Source: Dermanyssus gallinae | Lineage: Eukaryota > Arthropoda > Arachnida > Mesostigmata > Dermanyssidae | Direction: 5' to 3' | Length of the DNA stretch: 64,000 nucleotides | Assembly (NCBI GenBank): GCA_003439945.1 | Contig: QVRM01005399.1 | Span: 1-64,000 of the forward strand | The notes under the pieces: generated by a model | What the model was told of the DNA's origin: nothing | Databases searched by the model: none | What the model saw: only the letters and a program-made list of their open reading frames with translations | Position numbers and translations under genes: made by a program | In this document: positions 11,215-22,770 of the stretch, piece after piece | Layout: every line of letters starts with the position of its first letter | Position numbering within the stretch: position 1 is the stretch's first letter

Positions 11215-12369
11215 TCACTAGGCGACGCACGTAATATGAAGGTCACAGAGCCAGATTTTGCGTGTCGATCTTTATACGCGTGCTAGTTTTGAACAGTCAC
11301 TCGCCAGTTAACTGGCTAGTGCTACGAGACATAGGCAGAAGGATGCACGCGTTAAAGGATGCACGCAAGACGCTCGGGCGGGATGATGAATATGTTCTTA
11401 TTACCGCTGTCAAGGAAGCTTGACGTTCGAGCTTCACGAGGTTCTACGAATATCACAACAGCAACAGCAACAACAACAGCAGCAACAACAAGATCAGCAA
11501 AAGCAACACCTGGCCGCCGCATTACGTCGTCGATTAGAAATGGACGCGCTTGAGCACCTTTCGCCGCTGCAACACATCTATAATACACAGCCACAACGAT
11601 AGTCAACACCTGTTTGCTTGGCAATTGTTGTTGCAGTGATGGGATGTACTGACGTTGCTTCTGCTGCAGCTGCAGAAACTGTTGTTGTTGTTGTTGTCGT
11701 CATTGTTGTCATAATTGCTCATATTGCCGTTACTGTTGCTATTATTTGTGTTAGCTTTATTGTTGGTGTTGCTGTTGACTATGCTGCTGCTGCTGATGGT
11801 GCGGTTGTATAAACAGTTAAGTTGAGAATAGAGCGCGACCGACTTGTCACCGGATGCAACAAGGACTTTCACTTTGAAATAATGACGAATGATGATAGCT
11901 GTGACCACAGCGCTCGCCGTTGAGTAATATCGATGATCTAGCTTAAATTGGCACACAGTTCCGCTTCAGAACACGAGTAACATGATATTGGTGTCTGGAC
12001 AACAACCACAGCAGTAACCGCCTGGATAAATGGCTGCTTATCGATACGACCAAATTATCGCAGCCTATATATGTATATCGTGTCGTAATTGCATAGACTT
12101 AGAAAGCTGTGGTGAGTATGCAAGCATATGTACATGCAAACATATATAAGTGCTCTCACGTATGCGTCGTACTTTCCGCAGCAAAGAGAAAGAACATATA
12201 TATATATATATATATATATACAAATTTTTTTTTCGGATTTTTTAATGATTCGTTACGGACAAAACTTGTTTGCAAAAAAACTTTTTTGTAGCCCTAATAT
12301 ATATATGCGAGGGCAGACGGAAAAGTTCTGTTACATATTTATAAAAAAGAGTATTCATTTAAAGATTTA
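11215..12369. other. Intergenic stretch with CAA and GTT tracts
   Basis: Contains CAA/CAG-rich sequence at about 11455-11510, a GTT/GCT-rich tract at about 11625-11800 and a (TA)n run at about 12198-12222. Poly-Gln, poly-Asn or poly-Val frames here come from these repeats. No gene is supported. Confidence 0.55.
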
Positions 12370-13110
12370 AAATGCTTTATTTCCTTCAAAGCAACTCATG
12401 TCCGCTGCATTGCACTCGTGCTATCTTCTTTTTCGCTCTTGGAACGATTTCTAAACGCATCTTTCAGAATAGAGTTGAGTTGCTTCTGCTTTTTTTGTAT
12501 CTTTTCTAGTCTCCAAACGTTGTCGCTTTAAACTTTTTAAGCCATGAGAACAGCGAACGTCACACAAAGCCAGATTCGGGTAATTGAGAGGTTGCGAAAA
12601 TGTGGAAATCAAATTTTTCATTAAATAATCCAAAATCCGTAACGGTGTGAATGGCCGTGCGTTGTCGTAATAAAGGAATCCAAAGTAGTTTGCCCAGAAT
12701 TCAGGCCTTTTGCATCGGATGTTCGCCAGCAATCTTAGTAACATTTCGCGGTAGTATTCCTTGTTGCCGTAAAACCAGATGACAAACATTCGTAGAAGAT
12801 TATTCCGTTGTAGTAAACAAAAACCTGTCAAAATAAGCTTGGAGTCGGATCTGCTCTGTCTGAATTTATTTAAACGACTTTCTCCGTAGAAACATCACAG
12901 GGAGAATTAAGCTTTAGTCCCTATGTCGTAACCATATACTTGTGACTCGTCTCCTGTAATCACTTTCTAAAGCAATCCGGGATCTTCTGCTACCGCCTGA
13001 CGGTTTAATTTAGCGATTGCTGAGTACATTTATATATGATATATTTTTCAACGTTCATTCAATAGAATTCAACGTTCATTCAACAGAATATACTTTTCAA
13101 CGTTCACTTC
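12370..13110 (-). mobile_element. Decayed mariner-family transposon
   Basis: The minus-strand frame 12451-12831 keeps mariner transposase blocks: KEYYREMLLRLLANIRCKRP, then YYDNARPFTPLRILDYL around the second catalytic Asp, then a degenerate third-Asp region LNYPNLALCDV. Upstream, near 12950, the first-Asp block ITGDESQVYGYD is readable, followed by stop codons and frame changes. It belongs to a different mariner lineage from the copies at 42.1 and 49.7 kb. Terminal repeats are not recognisable, so boundaries are approximate. It cannot encode an active enzyme. Confidence 0.8.
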
Positions 13111-16100
13111 TGCTATTGATGCCGAAGGCTTTGCCGAACGGGGGTCATATTTGGTCTCTTCAAGTACGTCACAAAATCTACGGTGCCACGTACATACAGT
13201 GTTTCGCACAGTGCTTCATCACCATAAGCAGTTCAAAACATTTACACCATTTTAGAATACATAATGTAATGCTTAACACAGACCTTGATGCATATTTGCT
13301 GCTCCTCTATGCCCGGCTCCTTAAAAATCTCCGAACCTCGTTTTATTTACTTTTTGAACCAAACTCAAACAATAAACGCCGCCACCGGTTGGCGCAATGT
13401 AACTGATAAATGGCGCTTTTAGGCAAAACAGCAGACCTTAGGGCCTTGGTTGTTTCGGATAAGCTTTTGTAATTCAAAGTACTAAAATTTGCTGATCCGT
13501 CCTTGTATGTATGTATAGGTATGACTACGAAGACTATATATATATAATTGTAATAAAACCCTTCAATATATAATGGTGCGGTCGCATGAAGGTCAATTTG
13601 TTAAAGCATTCCCTGCCCGGAGTGGGTAAAGCGTACACCTGTATTCGCAGACTGGCGTTTAATGACGCGCTATTAGCGTGGACGTCAACCAAACGGGCAC
13701 ATTAGCGGTCAGGCCAGCTTTTTCAAAAGGGCTGCGTTACCCCCACGTTCCCGCCCTCGCCCCACGCCAGCCACCTTTTCCTCGCTCTTTCTCGCTGCGT
13801 CTGTGTAATAATAGGACTCATCATTCCTTTGGTTATAGACATTGTCGAAGTCGTAAATGTTGATCTTGCCCCTAAATATAAGGAGAGAGAATTAAAGGAA
13901 TCCCTTCATTATAGCTTGTCGACTGACCAGTGGCGGGGTGTCTGTCGGTGGCCGCGCGATTTCTGCTTGCCGACCGATCCTTGCCGACGGTTCACCATGA
14001 ATGTTCGTTATCCAGAGAGACGCAACAACAGCAACAGTAAAAGCAACAGCGGTGGGAGCGGCGCTAACAAAAACATCACCGCCGCCAACAACAACAACGA
14101 TTTTGTTTGCTATTACTACCAAAAACTACTAGGACTACTACTACTACAGCAACAATGATAATAGCCTTGCCGTGCGCAGCATTAAACATTCACAATGCTC
14201 GCCAAGCCTTTATTGCTTCCAAGTCAGAAAGAAGTTGTCACGCGAGGGTCTTACACACCTCACTAGCCGCAGTAGAAACAGCAACAATACCAACGATAAA
14301 AACGTCACGCCAGCCCACTCTGAGCCGTCCTATTTTCGCTGCCACTGCTGTTTTCCATCACTAAAGGAGTCACAATTAAGGCGACATGCCTATCATGGAA
14401 ACATCTACAGCACACCCCCTCTGAAATTGTGAAGTAGACACCGATGCTGAGAAAGAGATACAAATGCTTTAAGTGTGTAGGCCTATTCTCCGCTAGCACG
14501 GGTCAACGCCGCTGCCAGCCGAAAATGTTACGCGGAATTAAAATGTGCTCATCTCGACGGATTTTCGTTCTCTGCACATATTCGAGAGAATTTACTAAAA
14601 TCGATGTCTGTACTAGTAAACATGTTTTTCCTTGCCTCATCATTAAAGACCCCATCGTATCGACATGATTGAGGGTGCTCAATGAAGAGTGCTGAAAAGG
14701 CTCCGCAGAAGATGTGATATTAAACCGAATGCGACTAACCTTTCGTCCCCGTCAACTGTATCTGTTAACAACGACATACAGATACTAGGCTTGCAGCGTG
14801 TGAGCGCAACTATTATTGGCTACTGCTCTGATGTGCGAATGACTAATCGCAGAAGCCAAATAATGTTTGTACTTAAGTGCATCGTAAGAATTGAAATCAT
14901 TAATAGTATGTTTGTCTGGCATGTAGCCAGAGAATCACACCGCAGCAAGGTGGCTTCGCGGGCTGGTTCGCAGTCGAGCCTCCTTCACGCTTTTTTCTGA
15001 TAAAAAGTTTACTATTATATTCAATTTTAAAGTCGAGACAGCATCACGACGGCAGGTAAACGAAGGGGAAGAACTACTTGTTGCGGCCACAGCGTTGTGA
15101 GGAAGCAACGATGCCAACGGAGAAAAGGAAGCGCACGAGAAAAGCCGTGCATCGATATAAAAGAAGCGGATCGATTAGAGCAAAAGCCACTGTGGCAAAG
15201 ACAACAACAACAGCGGCAACTACAACAAGGACGACGGCAATAGCAACGCTTCGAGGACAAACAGTTATCACTACCGTTGGAGTCGGATTTATTTGTTGTG
15301 CTCATTATTTTATATAATGTAACATATTAGTTAACTTGGCATAAATAATGACATAGTGGCAACGGGTCCGTCATACAAATGCATATACTCTGAAGCGGAT
15401 AACTCTGAACAAATGGCTATGTGCCCGTGGGCGTCCCGGCCAGCACGGTAGTCTCTTTGGTTCTTCCAATTTACACGCCCGGTTTTCAGCTAATAGTTAA
15501 GATTTATCGAAATGACCAACTGCATGATCATCTTCACAGGCCAACACACTCCTATGCTGGTTTTGCTTTTGCTTTACGTAGGCTGCGTGATTTTAATTCT
15601 GCTTATTTCACTCGAACTGAGTAAAATATACACATTATAAAACTGCGTAATAACTGTTTTTGTAGCCCCCTTTCAGAGTTATGGAGTCGTCAACGCCTAA
15701 GTTTATATTATACCATATTATAGATAAGATGAAGTCCTGTACACAACCGGCAGCATCTACAGTGCAAGCACCTACAGAAAGGTGTCCAAATGCTTAATGA
15801 AGGAATACTCGACCTTTGTCTTAAACGAACTACTAAGAAAGGAACGGCTTTTAGATGATTTAAGCAGATTCCGCCTGGCACTTGTCCCAATTGTAGGTAA
15901 ATAACCAAGCTTGCCGAAGCCTACAGGCCTAGTTGCCGCTATAAAACAATCGCTAAGATGGTGGAATTAATTCCGACGAATAGGCTGAACGATCCCATTT
16001 AGAACAGGCACGTGATACTCTCAGGCGGTAAATATGGATTTGGCAGAGGAAGGGTAACTCTCGAGGCCATCAGCAAGGTACTGGCTAACACAAAGGAGGA

Positions 16101-16400
16101 CCGACCAAAAAGCACCAGAGCTTGAAATATTCGCTTATTTTATGAGTACGAGTACGTCGAAACGCCCCAAGCTGTGCGGACTGGGGGTAGTCCTAAAGGC
16201 GGTGGAGGAAGATAGCGTACCTTCGACGCCTAATAGCTGTACATTTGGGCAAACGTAGTGTCAACTTCAAGGCTAAGGTGTACGTTTTGTGTTATTTATT
16301 GATGTTAGTGGGGCTTTAACAATCGCTGTTCAAGACGACAAGGTCTAGCATTCAAGGTATTGCAAAGGAGGTTGTGACGTGCCTAACGCTTATTACTAAT
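13111..16400. other. Intergenic stretch, no supported gene
   Basis: CAA/CAG-rich tracts at about 14020-14160 and 15195-15250 generate Asn, Gln and Thr-rich frames. No coding motif, RNA gene or transposon end could be supported. Confidence 0.5.
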
Positions 16401-16422
16401 TGACAACAATTAGATCGGGGGT

Positions 16423-16535
16423 GGATCGCGAGGATCCGAGGTAGCCAAGCGAAGGTGGTACGTACTGGGGTTTGGGTATCTCCCCGGAGGCGAGATATCC
16501 CGCGGCTACCTTATAGAGTGGCAGCTAACCACTCC
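16423..16535. ncRNA. Cluster of hairpins, possible structured RNA or leader
   Basis: Three adjacent foldable units lie in a GC-rich island. GGATC/GATCC pairs at 16423-16427/16433-16437. AGGTAGCC at 16439-16446 pairs with 16504-16511 and encloses GGGTATCTC/GAGATATCCC (16474-16482/16492-16501, one bulge). GAGTGG/CCACTC pairs at about 16516-16533. The arrangement is unusual for this AT-rich region. No known RNA family is recognised, and strand and expression are unknown. Confidence 0.3.
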
Positions 16536-17155
16536 CGTTGACTGCTGGTTTGCGAGTGACTATTCGGTCCGATCTCGGTTAGCATTACGAACCAGCGCCG
16601 CACCTTTCGCTTTTCCCTCTCACCTCTTGACCTAGTTTTTTCATCGTATAAGTTTCACTCTTGTTCTCTACACAGATTCGTGCCGTTGACCTGTAGCATA
16701 CCTGTATTGATCATATCTGAGACGAGAGGCGTCTGCTGGCGCGCTCCAAATAACTAATACTGCGGCGCCAAATGCTCAACGCTCGAGATCGGAGATGTCG
16801 TGCGTAACAGAAGTTACTGCAATAAGCTAGGGTACACAGATTATCATCTGTTCGATGTGAGGCAGTTAATGCGTATTGCTACGCTCGATGGGTGGGAGAT
16901 CGACTAAGTTGAATCTAATTTAATTGACGTTTTCTCTGCGCTTCTAGTTTGGGAAAACGAAGCATCTCCACCTACCTATAGCAGGTGGGCTCTGTGCGTT
17001 GTTGGCGGACGTCTTCATTTTAACAGTCACCATAGGCGTGTTTTTTGGGGAAAGTCTCGAATGTCTGATTAAACGAGCGATCCAGTGAGAACGGAATAAA
17101 TCAAATCGAGAAAGAGAGAAAGCATAAACAAGGCCAACAAAGAAACTGTAGAGAC

Positions 17156-17518
17156 ATGGACCGTGCGTATGGAGGTGGTGGCGATCCGTTTGCGGGAATT
17201 TCTCCCGAGCACAACGCCATTCTGCCATCGGCACGGCTGTGTCCGTTTAAGGAGCGATGTCCGTGGGTTCGCATACAAATCACCGAGTTCCGCCTGGAGA
17301 CGTGTCTGCTGAGATCGCAACTGTACACGGAGCGGGCGAACACGCTACGCAAGCAACTCGAAGCCTTCGAGAGGCTGCCTCAAAGTGTCAGCGAAGACCA
17401 ACGCCAGCTCTTTGTCGAACAGCATCGACTATTCACTCTACGATTGCAGAGGTACACCGATATGGTGACGTGGCTACAAGACTGCGTCTCTCAACTTTTG
17501 GCCAAAAAAAGCAGGTAA
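17156..17518 (+). CDS. Small hypothetical protein, helical, Cys-containing
   Basis: A 120-residue frame with good coding texture. After a Gly-rich start comes the short Cys motif CPFKERCPW (about residues 25-33). The rest is charged and Leu-rich and looks helical or coiled-coil (from about residue 36 to the end LAKKSR). AATAAA lies 48 bp after the stop at 17566-17571, consistent with a single-exon gene. The end also reads AGCAG|GTAAGG, a strong splice donor, so it could be the first coding exon of a longer gene extending right. No family recognised. Confidence 0.5.
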   Translation: MDRAYGGGGDPFAGISPEHNAILPSARLCPFKERCPWVRIQITEFRLETCLLRSQLYTERANTLRKQLEAFERLPQSVSEDQRQLFVEQHRLFTLRLQRYTDMVTWLQDCVSQLLAKKSR

Positions 17519-18873
17519 GGCAAACGGCTCGTCTCGGCTATATAAGCCTCGCCTAGTATATTTGTAATAAAGTTAGTTTTTTTTAAATAACAACAAAAAG
17601 TATATCTCTAGGAAAGTGGAATTACTAAAAAATGTTTTATCAATACACGGAAAAGGACGATTTTGTGGCTAATAAAACAAGTGGCAACAGCATAAATAGT
17701 GCCGGCATGGTCTAGGGGCTAATGCGCTAGTCATGGTTTCGCTTATCAACCGGGCTGTCGGACTGGTTCGGTCCCCATTTTTGATCGAATTGAGGGTTGC
17801 CTACTGATGACAATAGATGACAAACCATACCGTTGAGAGTGAGCTGTCACATGCTGACTGTTGGGAAAACCCTAAGTATCACAACATATCCGGTCTTTTA
17901 GAGGCAATTTTTCTAAGGATTTGCAAATTGGGTTAAAAGTTGCTACGTGAAAATAAACGACAAGGTTTTTGTAATTAATACAAGCTGAATTCCCATTTTG
18001 CAATTATATTTTAATGGTTTATGAGCATATAACAGTTTATAGGGTTCTTCAGAAAACAGCATGGCAAAAAGCATTCTTGCAATTTAGACAGCGCTGACGG
18101 GTAAACTTCTTTGTATTAAAAATTAAACTTTAGTTTACTTCTATTAATCTAAATTACTTTTATTCTTCATAAATAAAATCGCTGGCAGATTTTCACGCTG
18201 TTTCACGTAATTTTATCTCGGTATCTAGAGTTTTTTTCTATTTATAGAATAATTCTTAAGAGGAAATAGAACAAAATTAGTTTCCTGTGATAGCCAAAAG
18301 ATAACAGTGCCTACAATTGAAACTCAACGTGACTTTTACGATGATGAAGCCCATATGTCTGTTGGTAGCAGAAGATACCATTGCACCTCATTAGTTAAAA
18401 TAAAGTAACGCACCAGTCGCTTTATAAAAAATATTGAAATACACAAAAGCAAATGCGTCTTGGCAAACTTGTTCCAAGCCCGAGCTTAAGCTGGCAATAC
18501 TTAGAATGTTCATATGATTGCTATACGCATATAATAGGACATGCATTACTAGAGATTTTCCTCATTCAGAGTAATCGCTAGGTACACTAGCGATTATTTT
18601 TTTGAAGAAATATGGCATTTAACAATCGATTACAATATGGAAGAAATCTGGCCAACAAACCAAAATGTTAATGGGCAAAATAGCCTTATGTTGATTTCAA
18701 TCCCCATCAATTGATTACCAGTTAATGAGAGGCGAGTGCTACAAAAACAGCTATATTGTATGCGGAAATAAAAATATGGCTTATTATATATTATTATTAT
18801 ATTATTACATGTTAAATAATGTTACAATTGTGAGGTCTGAACAGTATTATTGCAAATTCTTTAAATAATTATT
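17519..18873. other. AT-rich intergenic stretch
   Basis: Contains the AATAAA at 17566-17571, a tRNA-like SINE head at about 17701-17780 and a short (TTA)-rich run at about 18780-18810. Nothing else supportable was seen. Confidence 0.5.
17701..17785 (+). repeat. tRNA-derived SINE head or tRNA pseudogene
   Basis: An A-box-like TGGTCTAGGGGC (about 17708-17719) and a B-box-like GGTTCGGTCCC (about 17765-17775) are spaced as in a tRNA gene. A tRNA cloverleaf does not close well, so a SINE head or decayed tRNA copy is more likely than a functional tRNA. Confidence 0.45.
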
Positions 18874-19160
18874 TCATTCCATGGCGCCTAAAATAGATGC
18901 CGCGTTTCCTCTGCAAACGGCCAAAGACAACGCTTGCCTCAAGAATTGACCCTCTCTGTGGTCGCTTGTGACCTCCTGAATTCGCTTACTCAAATCTTTG
19001 AGAAATGCTTCGGTTCCCTTGCTGATTGGTCCTAGCGTCTCCATGGGAATAGGCACGAAAGTATATCTTGTTTCCAGTCCAGTGTATTTAACGCGTTTTC
19101 TGGCTTCCGCATGCTTTGCCACCCACCCCGGCTCAACTGAGCTGTGGTGTAAATAGGAAT

Positions 19161-19165
<5 letters not shown>
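18874..19165 (-). mobile_element. 3' end of a non-LTR retrotransposon ORF
   Basis: The 82-codon frame contains TFVPIPMETLGPISKG, FLKDLSKRIQEVTSDHREGQF and a final SLAVCRGNAASILGAM. The order ETLGP, then F-x-x-x-L-x-x-R-I, then D-x-R-E-x-x-F-L, then a hydrophobic Arg/Asn tail matches the extreme C-terminus of a widespread group of invertebrate LINE-like ORFs. No RT core is nearby, so it is 5' truncated. A TTA-rich run lies beyond its 3' end and a large inverted repeat abuts its 5' side. Confidence 0.6.
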
Positions 19166-19194
<29 letters not shown>

Positions 19195-19276
19195 GTTATT
19201 ATTATTTTAGGTAGATACGACATTACCCCATGTCGTATCTACCTAAATAATAATAACTAATAATAATAATAATAAT
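19166..19276. repeat. Long inverted repeat (fold-back)
   Basis: The left arm, about 19166-19224, is a TTA run followed by TTTTAGGTAGATACGACAT. It is mirrored by the right arm, about 19229-19276, with one single-base difference. The loop is only a few bases. The arms include both the simple repeat and 15 bp of unique sequence, so this is a true inverted duplication. Confidence 0.85.
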
Positions 19277-21677
19277 GCGCATCGGGTGCATTGTTGTACG
19301 CTCCGCCAGTTGTCTCTGGACCCCCGTTATTAGGGTTATCATAGAATGGCCTGCATGTTTGATATTGATTGAACTGCACATCCCTATGGTCGCCGTCTAT
19401 GAGTTTTGATTCAACCAATGCTGTTGACTACAAAGAACACAATAAGTTGGTTACTATCCGCTGGTGTTAAGCAGTGTGCTTGAGGACCAACTGCTATACG
19501 CTGTGTCTGAAAAACTTTCCTACCCGATGACTGCTTGCGGCAGCTCGTAGTGATCAATTTATTATCGAAGAGTTGCAAATGCTCTGTAGAGTGTCTGGCT
19601 TTGGCCTCCAGAGTCACATGAAGCTCTTAATATATATTCACTAATATCATTTTTCTTGGGGGACATTTTAAGCTCGAAACTGAGTTTCCTGAGCTGTGAA
19701 ATATCCGTGTAGCACCGAGTCGCAGCTGCAATGTTTATGCCTATATAGCTCTAATTGCACCAAACTTGAATGTTTCGCGCGTAATTAAAAAATACATAAT
19801 GAAAAAATAACCCGTTATTTTTGCACCGTTAGGGTCGATCTTCATTAGAGTAGAAGAGGTTGAACGTTTTGTTGAACATGGAACAGTGATAACAACAGAT
19901 ATGTGCTTATCGTAAATGCATCGATTATTAACTATGTTTAATAAGGCACTATACGTTTTACCATACTACGGAACATATAATACGCTTGAGATAGGAAGCA
20001 TTTACAAGGTTACTATTAATCAACTATCAATAGTCGATATTTAGTTTACGGTGTGTTTACTCCATACTTTAGTTAGTGCTCTAATAGAAACTTCAAATAA
20101 AGCTTATGCCATTAGACATAGATAACGCATGCTTTCTTTCCATTGTAAAGCTATACATTTATGTTATTCCCATAAAAATGTTTGGACAAGATTTCGGTAA
20201 GAAAGAACGTGTATTTTAACAAAAATATAATTTAGAAACGTTACACTAACGCTTTTTTTTCTTATTACTGTGATTACACTTACATACTGGAAATGCATTG
20301 TTTCTACTTGTGTTATTCATCAAAATTATCTTTCCCTATGCATCAATAAAATACATTAGTGATATTCCTCCTTTTCAGTCTTGTTAGTTTAAGTTGTTCC
20401 CTGCATATCATATTTTAGACATCTATCATGTATATGTCTGTGTATTTATACGTGCATTTAGAGTTTTGCTGTGAAAATAGATTACAATCAGTCAATGAAT
20501 CAATCAATCATTTGATTGGCATGCTTTTATACAAATAATCTCTAACGATATATGTCAAAGTGAGAGCTAAATATATTTTATGGTTTTAAAAAATACCCCT
20601 AAATAGATCAAATACCCATTCAGCTGCATCAGCCAAATTTTAATTCTTAAAATTTAGCCATACATTTGCATACATTGGTCAATTTTCACCGAATCTAGCA
20701 CCACAAATCTTATTAAAATCTTCTTGCGAATTACTTTCTACATTACATATACGCATTCCGATATATACATATGTCACAACAGTAGTTCCGTTTATACGCA
20801 ATGCCAACATTGACTGTTTAAACTTGAAAGTATTGTTTTCTGCGGTCAATTCCATGACCAAATGTCTTTTACATACATGATAGGCTCGGTTAGTCTTTTT
20901 TGAGTATGATTGAGCCCGCGTATTTTGCGTTCTGCGTTCGTTTAAAAGTAAAATTAATGTGCATAGCGTTTTAAACTAATCACACGGCGCAGACTGCAAG
21001 CGTTTGGTAAATGTCGAGTACGGTTCGTTATGCGAATGCACGCATTCTTCAGGCTAATTCGAAAAGTGGAGGAGCATGGCATGTGTATCGGGTGGGACGC
21101 GACGAGGTTTGAAGAGGCGACCCGCTGTGGACCGCACTGCATAGCTGCAGGAGACGTGGAATTTTAGAAGAACCGCTTTGGCGATCGCTGCTTCAGCAGG
21201 AACTCAGCGAATATACATGACTGGTTAGGAGAGCACATGATGGGCTGCTTGCATGGGAACGTGACAAAGACTTCCTCAGGCGAAACGCTGACCCAAAACA
21301 TGCAAGGACAAATATTAAAAAAAAACTTTAAAGGTTACGTTTTATGTTGGTAACGCCGAGTACTCAATTGTGAGCTTGTGTTCTAGAGGTTGAGGTATGT
21401 TATCATATTTGTAAAACTTGTAAACAGCTTGAGAACATGTCTCTGTTGTATTCGCGTGAACGGTTCGCTGAGTAATTAATATGTATACTAGGGTGTGAAA
21501 CGTTGTTCTTAGAACATGCGTGTACGTTAGTAACAATTGTCCACATCACCAGGCTGACTCTGCGTTAAATTAGCTTGGATTTAAGCACATGGTACCACAT
21601 GATACATCAATATATACGAGTATATTAGTATTTCTCTACAAGGTGGTATTATTTGAGTGGTCCCGGTATTTGCATAC

Positions 21678-21738
<61 letters not shown>

Positions 21739-22430
21739 TCAAATTTCGAATATAAAGAACGCGACATAGTACGCTTCTTTGTTGTATTCCTCTATAAGGT
21801 GGTATTTTATTTGAGTGGTAATTAACTCTAAATGAATATTGGGTTTCTTTCGGATTGCTATATGCATGCCTGAAGACTTCTATAGCGCCGCTACCGTTTC
21901 GGCCGCGACAATCAGTAGCGTGTCTTACGGTATTGGGGAAAAGGGACCAGATGCCCTTATCTATGCGTTGACAAGCTGTCTGCTGACCCAGGCAAAATCG
22001 CCGTTAGTTTAAGCGTCGGATGGTCATAGTCCACCCATTTACGCCGGTAAGAACATAAAATTGTTGTAGCAACTGAAGGTTTGGAATGCAAGTCTACTAC
22101 ATCTGTGGTTAGACAAATTACCGCCTCAAGTGCAAGTGGATTATCCGTACGATAACATTCCAGGCGTAAGGAAAAATAATTCGGAATGTTCACATCTTGT
22201 TTTAACCGTATGTTCATCCAAGGTTGCTTTAATGACACTAAAGAAAAAATGACTCGGAACAATCTCTGGTCCTTTGCTATAGGCATAGGGGAAACGCGTC
22301 AAACGGTTAAATCCACTATTTTCTACCGTTTTTACAAGCAATTGGTATTCACTCGAAGTTTTATTTATGTGCGGTCAGCTGGCGATTTGGACTACGCATT
22401 TAATTTAGTTTTCTCCAAGATTTGGTTGTT
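19277..22430. other. AT-rich intergenic stretch
   Basis: About 3.1 kb with no supportable gene. A (TA)n array runs directly into a (GA)n array at about 21679-21738. Sequence around 21640-21660 (AAGGTGGTATTATTTGAGTGG) is repeated in diverged form at about 21803-21822. Confidence 0.5.
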
Positions 22431-22439
22431 CTTATTTCT

Positions 22440-22770
22440 AAATATGTGTATATACGTTATTTTCGCTTCACAGCTGCTTTAGCTAGGATTACCCATCTAA
22501 AATATTTCAAAAGGTGGTTACAAATTCGTATTTTGATGAACTTCATTATGGAAGAGATTGCATTAAGGGGGCCTTGTGTAGGCCCGTTGTCTATACTGGC
22601 GATACGATTTAACTTTTTCGTATTCAACCGTCTGCAATACAGGCCGACGAACAGAAGACAATACAAGTAGTATATATTGCTGTTCTTGTGCTTTAAAAAT
22701 TCGGCCTGGTGATAAATGCAACCAAAACTGGACTCACGTTGTTTCGCCCTGCCTAAAGCGCTGCGCCTCA
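22440..22770 (+). pseudogene. Reverse transcriptase relic
   Basis: Frame fragments together recall a LINE RT palm and thumb. MNFIMEEI lies near 22537. VVYTGDTI then a stop then LF lies near 22588, at the position of the YADD-I-x-L-F box. FGLVINATKTGLTLFRPA lies near 22702-22755, the conserved block after it. At least one frame change and two stops break it. The remaining length is too short to assign a clade. Confidence 0.5.

Noticed and set aside
17701..17785. Functional tRNA gene
   Set aside because: A and B boxes are present but the acceptor and anticodon stems do not pair convincingly, so it was called a SINE head or pseudogene.
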